This document shows positions 7,644 through 11,799 of a stretch of DNA of 11,799 bases, in pieces (the stretch's first letter is position 1; each line of letters begins with the position of its first letter). The translations under genes and the position numbers were made by a program. Source of the DNA: an uncultured Oscillospiraceae bacterium (GTDB lineage Bacteria; Bacillota; Clostridia; Oscillospirales; Oscillospiraceae); assembly GCA_900756715.1 (NCBI GenBank), contig CAAELC010000080.1:1-11799 (forward strand), in the 5' to 3' direction. Under the pieces are notes generated by a model. It made no database searches. It was not told where the DNA came from and was given only the letters and a program-made list of their open reading frames with translations.

Positions 7644-8294
7644 TTACAGCTGCTCCGCCGGGCAGAGGGCGGCAATTTCTTCGTCCAGATACCGATAGAA
7701 CAGGGCCATCTGGTAGCCGTCCGCCAAAGCGTGGTGCACCTGCAGGGACACGGACACCTGCGTCAGGCCGCAGCGCATGAAGATTTTCCCCCAGGAGATG
7801 CGCACATTGCTGTCGGCCAGGACTGGCATGGGCTGGACGATGCCGGTATAGTTCAGCCACGGAATACAGGACACGAAGATACGGGAGCTTTCGTCCGCCT
7901 CATCCACCTCCAGCGTGCCGCCCTGCCGGGCCTGCTGCTGCAGGCTGCGGCCCTGCGCGATATACGCCTCATAGGGCGCCTGAGAGGAGCCCATGCGGCA
8001 GTACGCATAGCTGCCATCCGGCTTCATTTCCGTGAAGGAAGTGGGGCAATCATCATATTCCACCACCTGCTCCCCCTCAATGCGGCGGCGCAGCTCCGGC
8101 ACCCGGTTGGCCGCCCGGCTGACCAGATACAAAAGCGTCAGGAAAACAGGCTTCTTCTCCCGCTGCATCCACTCATACAGCGCGGTGATGTCCACCGGCA
8201 CCGTAAGACCGGCGCAGGGAAAGGCATAGCCGCTGAAAAGCCGGTACTGCTCCCACCGGGGATCCTGCTCCATAGATAAAACACGACGCTTCAT
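7644..8294 (-). CDS. Chloramphenicol acetyltransferase-like (CatA-type) O-acetyltransferase
   Basis: This 216-residue protein is close to the about 219 residues of CatA enzymes, which move acetyl from acetyl-CoA to a hydroxyl group as trimers. Seen in sequence: FVSCIPWLNYTG (residues about 140-151), equivalent to the PWxxF segment, and VHHALADGYQ with His188 and Asp192, matching the catalytic His195 and structural Asp199 of CAT. However, by eye the residue at the CAT Ser148 position is Gly151, so activity on chloramphenicol should not be assumed. The start at 8294 follows GAGGTGG only a few bases after the T-run of the T-box terminator. It is the first gene behind the alanine-type T-box and is followed 52 AT-rich bases later by alaS, with no clear terminator between. 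It is therefore probably co-transcribed and induced by alanine starvation. The true substrate is unknown. Confidence 0.85.
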   Translation of the reverse strand: MKRRVLSMEQDPRWEQYRLFSGYAFPCAGLTVPVDITALYEWMQREKKPVFLTLLYLVSRAANRVPELRRRIEGEQVVEYDDCPTSFTEMKPDGSYAYCRMGSSQAPYEAYIAQGRSLQQQARQGGTLEVDEADESSRIFVSCIPWLNYTGIVQPMPVLADSNVRISWGKIFMRCGLTQVSVSLQVHHALADGYQMALFYRYLDEEIAALCPAEQL

Positions 8295-8303
8295 AACCAC
8301 CTC

Positions 8304-8343
8304 AAAAAAAACAGACCCCCGCCCACTCATAGGGGCGAAGGTC
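8304..8343 (-). terminator. Regulated terminator of the T-box
   Basis: GACCTTCGCCC (8343-8333) pairs with GGGCGGGGGTC (8324-8314) over 11 positions including two G-U pairs. Eight T residues follow on the minus strand (8311-8304). The left arm begins just after the T-box core, so it competes with the antiterminator. The acetyltransferase ribosome binding site follows directly. Confidence 0.9.
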
Positions 8344-8544
8344 AACGCTTCACGGTACCACCCTAATTTGGTGAAGGACTTCCCTTCACCCTCTCGGTCA
8401 TCCGGTAACGGGGATGAATCGTCCGGCTCCTCACCGGCCGCTCGGAAGCGGCTGCCGCAGCGGCCAACCCGGCGGGCTTGCCCCATCCCCGCCTCGCTCT
8501 GGGCGCCTGTATGCGGCTGACTTCGTCGCAGCATTTAACAGATG
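8304..8544 (-). promoter_or_regulatory. T-box leader (tRNA-Ala-sensing riboswitch)
   Basis: The conserved T-box core AGGGTGGTACCGTG lies at 8364-8351. Its UGGU bulge would pair with an ACCA tRNA end, as expected for tRNA-Ala with discriminator A. Stem III is a perfect 8-pair hairpin (8390-8383 with 8377-8370). Stem I is GC-rich: base helix GCTGC/GCAGC (8532-8528 with 8455-8451), a second helix GTCAGCC/GGTTGGC (8521-8515 with 8469-8463), and distal-loop-like GGGATGGGGCAAGCCC. Between the two helices the 3' loop strand reads CGCTGCG. The triplet GCU (8461-8459) followed by G is the best specifier and encodes alanine, agreeing with alaS downstream. CGC or UGC are possible frame alternatives. Uncharged tRNA would stabilise the antiterminator and let transcription proceed. 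Confidence 0.92.
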
Positions 8545-8550
8545 CTATAT

Positions 8551-8578
8551 ATTTTACCACAAATTCATGGCTTGTCAA
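8551..8578 (-). promoter_or_regulatory. Sigma-A-type promoter of the T-box operon
   Basis: The -35 box is a perfect TTGACA (8578-8573). A 16-base spacer follows, then TAAAAT (8556-8551). This predicts transcription starting near 8544, just ahead of the first T-box stem. Confidence 0.8.
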
Positions 8579-8689
8579 TATCCCGGCCTGAAGGGCCGCC
8601 GCTTTTTGTAAAACCTGTCTCTTGTTCCGGAGGAAGATTCTGGTATACTATCGGAGATATGCTTTGTGCAGCGCGGGCATCTGTTGCTT

Positions 8690-8719
8690 TTGCAACTGCA
8701 CCTTTTCTTTTTTTATACT
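8690..8719 (+). promoter_or_regulatory. Candidate distal nrdD promoter
   Basis: TTGCAA (8690-8695), an 18-base spacer and TATACT (8714-8719). The -10 lies under the first NrdR box, which supports a regulated promoter, but the match alone is modest. Confidence 0.4.
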
Positions 8720-8763
8720 ATATTTTGTGTGCAGGCATGGTAAAAATTTACTATATTTTGTGT
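8715..8763 (+). promoter_or_regulatory. Upstream pair of NrdR boxes
   Basis: ATACTATATTTTGTGT (8715-8730) and TTACTATATTTTGTGT (8748-8763) are near-identical. Both match the published 16-base NrdR consensus acaCwAtATaTwGtGt at most positions. Centres are 33 bases apart, about three helical turns, the usual layout for NrdR pairs. The first box overlaps a possible -10 TATACT (8714-8719). NrdR is the ATP/dATP-sensing repressor of ribonucleotide reductase genes. Confidence 0.82.
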
Positions 8764-8783
8764 CTTTTGTCTGTTCTTCCAAA

Positions 8784-8813
8784 TTCTTTTACAAAATTTT
8801 GGAGGGATATAAT
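8784..8813 (+). promoter_or_regulatory. Candidate middle nrdD promoter
   Basis: A perfect -10 TATAAT (8808-8813) has a weak -35 candidate TTCTTT (8784-8789, spacer 18). The degenerate NrdR box begins at the last base of the -10. Confidence 0.45.
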
Positions 8814-8860
8814 CTCAATATTTAGAAAAGCACATCTTGAAAAGCCACAAGATATAGTGT
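8813..8860 (+). promoter_or_regulatory. Promoter-proximal pair of NrdR boxes
   Basis: CCACAAGATATAGTGT (8845-8860) is a strong NrdR-box match. TCTCAATATTTAGAAA (8813-8828) is a degenerate one, keeping the core CAATATTTAG but not the outer arms. They are 32 bases apart, again the expected pair spacing. The strong box fills the spacer of the TTGAAA/TATGCT promoter, so bound NrdR would block polymerase. A further half-site-like TTTTGTGT ends at 8883. Confidence 0.72.
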
Positions 8861-8865
8861 ATGCT
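8837..8865 (+). promoter_or_regulatory. Candidate proximal nrdD promoter
   Basis: TTGAAA (8837-8842), a 17-base spacer and TATGCT (8860-8865). The spacer contains the strong NrdR box at 8845-8860, a classic repressor-over-promoter arrangement. Predicted start is near 8872, about 60 bases before nrdD. Confidence 0.6.
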
Positions 8866-8931
8866 GTAAATAGTGTTTTGTGTGTTATTCGCGTCCGCTG
8901 CGGCGGATAGCTTTGTCAGGAGGTCATCCCC

Positions 8932-11130
8932 ATGAAGATCATCAAACGAAACGGTTCGGAAGTCGTTTTCGACATCACCAAAATCATCCTTGCCGTGACC
9001 AAGGCCAACGACTCCGTGGAGGAGGCTGACCGCATGACCCCGCTGCAGATTCAGCGTATTGCCGAGTCAGTAGAGCTGCAATGCCAGAAGATCGGCCGCG
9101 CCCCTACGGTGGAGGAAATTCAGGACATGGTGGAGCATTACATCATGGCCCACGGCGCCTTCGAGGTGGCCAAGCACTACATCACCTATCGCTACACCCG
9201 TTCGCTGGTGCGCCGCTCCAACACCACGGACGACAAGATTCTCTCCCTTATCGAGTGCAACAATGAGGAAGCCAAGCAGGAAAACTCCAACAAAAACCCG
9301 GTGGTCAACTCCACCCAGCGGGACTATATGGCCGGGGAGGTGTCCCGTGACATCACCAGCCGCATCCTTCTGCCTCAGGAGATTGTTGACGCCCACAACG
9401 AGGGCATCATCCACTTTCACGACACCGATTATTACGCCCAGCATATGCACAACTGCGATCTGGTGAATCTGGAGGATATGCTGCAAAACAGCACGGTTAT
9501 CACCGGCACGCTGATTGAGCGGCCCCACAGCTTCGCCACCGCCTGCAATATTGCCACCCAGATTGTGGCGCAGGTGGCCAGCAACCAGTACGGCGGCCAG
9601 TCCATCAGTCTGACCCATCTGGCCCCCTTTGTAGAGGTCAGCCGCCAGAAGATTCGCAAAATTGTGCTGGCAGAGATGGCATCTATCGGCGTAGACCCGG
9701 GCGAGGAAAAGATCAGCGAGCTGGTGGAAACCCGCCTGCGGGAGGAGATCCGCCGGGGCGTGCAGACCATTCAGTATCAGGTGGTAACGCTGCTGACCAC
9801 CAACGGGCAGGCCCCCTTCATCACCGTGTTCATGTATCTGAACGAGGCGCGGAACGAGCGGGAGAAAAAAGACCTTGCCATGATTATCGAGGAGATGCTG
9901 CTGCAGCGGTATCAGGGCGTGAAAAATGAGCAGGGCGTGTGGGTGACCCCCGCCTTCCCGAAGCTGATTTACACGCTGGAGGACGACAACATCACCGAAG
10001 ACTCGCCCTACTGGTATCTGACGGAGCTGGCCGCCAAGTGTACCGCCCGGCGGATGGTGCCGGACTACATCAGCGAAAAGAAAATGAAGGAGCTCAAGGG
10101 CGATGTGTATACCTGCATGGGCTGCCGTTCCTTCCTGACGCCTGACCGCTTCACCGACGCCGGTATCGGCAACATCGCCAACGCCGGGAATTATGAGCCG
10201 GGCAAGCACAAGTATTACGGCCGCTTCAATCAGGGCGTAGTGACCATCAACCTGCCGGATGTGGCCCTCTCCTCCGGCGGAAATATCGAGAAATTCTGGA
10301 GCATTTTCGAGGATCGGCTGGAGCTGTGCCACCGGGCCCTCCAGTGCCGCCATGAGCGGCTGAAGGGCACCACCTCAGACGCGGCGCCCATCCTGTGGCA
10401 GTACGGCGCGCTGGCGCGGCTGAAGAAGGGGGAAACCATCGACAAGCTGCTCTTTAACGGCTACTCCACCATTTCCCTGGGCTATGCCGGCCTGTACGAA
10501 TGCGTAAAATATATGACCGGCAAGAGCCACACCGATCCCTCCGCCACCCCCTTCGCGCTGTCCATCATGCAGAAGATGAACGACAAGTGCAAGCAGTGGA
10601 AGGAAGCTGAAAACATCGACTATTCCCTTTACGGCACGCCGCTGGAATCCACCACCTATAAATTTGCCAAGTGCCTGCAAAAGCGCTTTGGCATCATCGA
10701 GGGGATTACCGACAAGGGCTACATCACCAACAGTTACCATGTGAATGTCACCGAACCCATTGACGCCTTCAAGAAGCTGGAGTTTGAGGCGCAGTTCCAG
10801 CACCTCTCCCCCGGCGGTGCCATCAGCTATGTAGAGGTGCCGGACATGCAGAATAACATCCCCGCCGTGCTGCAGGTGATGAAGTTTATCTACGATCACA
10901 TCATCTATGCCGAGCTGAATACCAAGAGCGACTACTGCCAGGTTTGCGGCTGGGACGGCGAGATTGAAATCGTGGAGGAGGATGGCAAGCTGATCTGGCG
11001 CTGCCCGCAGTGCGGCAATACCGATCAGGACAAGATGAATGTGGCCCGCCGGACCTGCGGCTACATCGGCACGCAGTTCTGGAATCAGGGGCGGACGCAG
11101 GAGATCAAGGACAGGGTGCTGCACCTGTAA
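8932..11130 (+). CDS. nrdD: Anaerobic (class III) ribonucleoside-triphosphate reductase
   Basis: This 732-residue enzyme makes deoxynucleotides from ribonucleoside triphosphates without oxygen, using a glycyl radical. Residues about 1-95 form the ATP-cone that senses ATP/dATP (start MKIIKRNGSEVVFD). The barrel carries HNCDLVN with Cys175 and CMGCRS with Cys395 and Cys398. By comparison with phage T4 NrdD, Cys175 and Cys398 are the likely active-site cysteines, Cys398 being the thiyl-radical residue. The C-terminus has a zinc site (Cys669, Cys672, Cys691, Cys694) and the glycyl-radical loop RRTCGYIG with Gly710 as the probable radical site. The sequence is intact and of normal length. AGGAGGT at 8918-8924 sets the start. 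The NrdR boxes upstream imply dNTP-responsive repression. nrdG follows after 76 bases. Confidence 0.98.
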   Translation: MKIIKRNGSEVVFDITKIILAVTKANDSVEEADRMTPLQIQRIAESVELQCQKIGRAPTVEEIQDMVEHYIMAHGAFEVAKHYITYRYTRSLVRRSNTTDDKILSLIECNNEEAKQENSNKNPVVNSTQRDYMAGEVSRDITSRILLPQEIVDAHNEGIIHFHDTDYYAQHMHNCDLVNLEDMLQNSTVITGTLIERPHSFATACNIATQIVAQVASNQYGGQSISLTHLAPFVEVSRQKIRKIVLAEMASIGVDPGEEKISELVETRLREEIRRGVQTIQYQVVTLLTTNGQAPFITVFMYLNEARNEREKKDLAMIIEEMLLQRYQGVKNEQGVWVTPAFPKLIYTLEDDNITEDSPYWYLTELAAKCTARRMVPDYISEKKMKELKGDVYTCMGCRSFLTPDRFTDAGIGNIANAGNYEPGKHKYYGRFNQGVVTINLPDVALSSGGNIEKFWSIFEDRLELCHRALQCRHERLKGTTSDAAPILWQYGALARLKKGETIDKLLFNGYSTISLGYAGLYECVKYMTGKSHTDPSATPFALSIMQKMNDKCKQWKEAENIDYSLYGTPLESTTYKFAKCLQKRFGIIEGITDKGYITNSYHVNVTEPIDAFKKLEFEAQFQHLSPGGAISYVEVPDMQNNIPAVLQVMKFIYDHIIYAELNTKSDYCQVCGWDGEIEIVEEDGKLIWRCPQCGNTDQDKMNVARRTCGYIGTQFWNQGRTQEIKDRVLHL

Positions 11131-11158
11131 AGCAGCATCGTGAGAAAACTGTAAAGCA
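11125..11158 (+). repeat. Short direct repeat around the nrdD stop codon
   Basis: CTGTAAAGCA occurs at 11125-11134, including the nrdD stop, and again at 11149-11158, running into the palindrome. The copies are 24 bases apart. This may be a trace of a small local duplication; chance is possible. Confidence 0.4.
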
Positions 11159-11187
11159 ACAGGGGCAGACGCGTCTGCCCCTGTTGC
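11156..11187. repeat. Perfect 32-base palindrome between nrdD and nrdG
   Basis: Sixteen bases (11156-11171) are followed immediately by their exact reverse complement (11172-11187), centred on ACGCGT. In RNA it would form a very stable hairpin, with the central bases opening as a loop. No T-run follows, so it is not a standard terminator. It sits 8 bases before the nrdG ribosome binding site (GAGGA, 11196-11200). Transcript processing, partial attenuation or mRNA protection are possible roles. Confidence 0.85.
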
Positions 11188-11206
11188 CGCAAAGCGAGGA
11201 ATTGAT

Positions 11207-11740
11207 ATGCACTATGGCGAACTGAAAAAATGCGACATCGCCAACGGCGAAGGCGTGCGGGTATCCCTCTTTGTTTCCGGCTGCACCAACCGCTGCAAGG
11301 ATTGCTTCCAGCCCCAGACCTGGGATTTTTCCTATGGCAAGCCCTATACCGGGGCCACGGAGGCGGAGATTTGCGCCGAGTTGGAAAAGCCCTATGTAAA
11401 CGGTCTTACCCTGCTGGGCGGCGATCCGTTTGAACCGCAAAACCAGCGGGCCCTGCTGCCGCTTCTGCGGCGCATCCGGCAGGAGTATCCGGATAAAACC
11501 GTTTGGTGCTACACCGGCTTCCGGCTGGAGGACGAGCTGCTGCGGGACGGCTCTCATCCACGGTGCGAGGTAACGGATGAAATGCTGCGGTGTATCGACA
11601 TTCTGGTGGATGGCCGCTTTGTGGCTGCGGAAAAGGACATCAGTCTGCAGTTCCGGGGCAGTCGCAACCAGCGGGTCATCGACATGAATCGGACGCGGCA
11701 GGCGGGACACGCCGTGCTGTGGGACAAGCTCCGGCGCTGA
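11207..11740 (+). CDS. nrdG: Anaerobic ribonucleotide reductase activating protein (radical SAM)
   Basis: This 177-residue protein cleaves S-adenosylmethionine with a [4Fe-4S] cluster to put the glycyl radical on NrdD. The cluster ligands are Cys26, Cys30 and Cys33 in CTNRCKDCF. LLGGDPFEPQN provides the SAM-binding GGD/E-type motif, and NGEGVRVSLFVSGC precedes the cluster as usual for NrdG. ILVDGRF and the RGSRNQRVID region are typical of the C-terminal half. Length is as expected (about 155-180). The start at ATG 11207 follows GAGGA at six bases. It lies directly behind nrdD, its substrate protein, and is probably co-transcribed unless the palindrome between them reduces readthrough. Confidence 0.97.
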   Translation: MHYGELKKCDIANGEGVRVSLFVSGCTNRCKDCFQPQTWDFSYGKPYTGATEAEICAELEKPYVNGLTLLGGDPFEPQNQRALLPLLRRIRQEYPDKTVWCYTGFRLEDELLRDGSHPRCEVTDEMLRCIDILVDGRFVAAEKDISLQFRGSRNQRVIDMNRTRQAGHAVLWDKLRR

Positions 11741-11799
11741 GGCAATCCCCCTCCCCCGCTGCGCAAAATATAAAACAGGCCCGCCGGATGATCCCATCC

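Larger units (their letters stand above)
8579..8931 (+). other. AT-rich regulatory region upstream of nrdD, no gene
   Basis: About 350 bases between the divergent T-box promoter and nrdD hold no credible gene. Open frames here lack ribosome binding sites and have unlikely hydrophobic or Cys-rich translations. The region is clearly AT-richer than its flanks. It contains the NrdR-box matches and candidate promoters listed separately, a small GTTGC-TTTT-GCAAC hairpin (8683-8696), and a TCCGC-TGCG-GCGGA hairpin (8894-8907) just before the nrdD ribosome binding site (AGGAGGT, 8918-8924). Confidence 0.75.

Noticed and set aside
7592..7675. Longer alaS start adding 28 residues
   Set aside because: The added residues are unlike AlaRS and overlap the acetyltransferase gene. 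The ATG at 7591 has AAGGAG at correct spacing and the family-typical start.
8295..8534. Longer start for the acetyltransferase reading through the T-box
   Set aside because: The extension is translated T-box leader and terminator sequence. ATG 8294 has a ribosome binding site and fits family length.
8542..8910. Open frames in the nrdD upstream region (including 8622-8825)
   Set aside because: No ribosome binding sites, unlikely composition, and they run through promoter and NrdR-box sequence.
9067..10353. Long minus-strand frame opposite nrdD, and another at 11105-11797 opposite nrdG
   Set aside because: Antisense shadows of well-recognised enzymes in GC-rich DNA, without plausible starts or domains.
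11741..11799. Possible terminator or gene start after nrdG
   Set aside because: Only 59 bases remain. There is a GC-rich patch near the edge, but no complete hairpin or start signal can be shown.

Overview
The window looks like part of the chromosome of a moderately GC-rich, strictly anaerobic Firmicute, most likely a gut clostridium of the Oscillospiraceae type. The reasons are an oxygen-sensitive class III ribonucleotide reductase pair, a tRNA-sensing T-box leader, a DUF4250 protein, an MMPL transporter paired with a GLUG-repeat surface protein, and strong Shine-Dalgarno sites. The taxonomic placement is inference from gene content, not from a database match.

Left part (1-4400, plus strand): the C-terminal half of an MMPL/RND-type membrane transporter, cut by the window edge, overlaps by 8 bases an 886-residue secreted, membrane-anchored GLUG-repeat protein. 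The two are almost certainly translationally coupled. Two consecutive strong hairpins (4268-4316 and 4356-4390) close this unit and separate it from the convergent operon.

Middle (8578 down to 4412, minus strand): one transcription unit runs from a sigma-A-like promoter (8551-8578) through a T-box leader whose best specifier triplet is GCU (alanine). It then covers a chloramphenicol-acetyltransferase-like gene, alaS, a 57-residue DUF4250 protein and a HIT-family nucleotide hydrolase. alaS is the expected target of an alanine T-box. The oddity is the CatA-like acetyltransferase sitting between the leader and alaS, so that it too would be induced by uncharged tRNA-Ala.

Right part (8579-11799, plus strand): an AT-rich, gene-free regulatory stretch precedes nrdD (anaerobic ribonucleoside-triphosphate reductase) and nrdG (its radical-SAM activase). 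The stretch holds several good matches to the NrdR repressor box, arranged as two pairs about three helical turns apart and overlapping candidate promoters. A perfect 32-base palindrome lies between nrdD and nrdG.

Most of the window is housekeeping. I see no prophage, IS element, CRISPR array, rRNA or tRNA. The points most worth following are the T-box-controlled acetyltransferase, the NrdR-box array, and the transporter/GLUG-protein pair with its unusual domain insertions.
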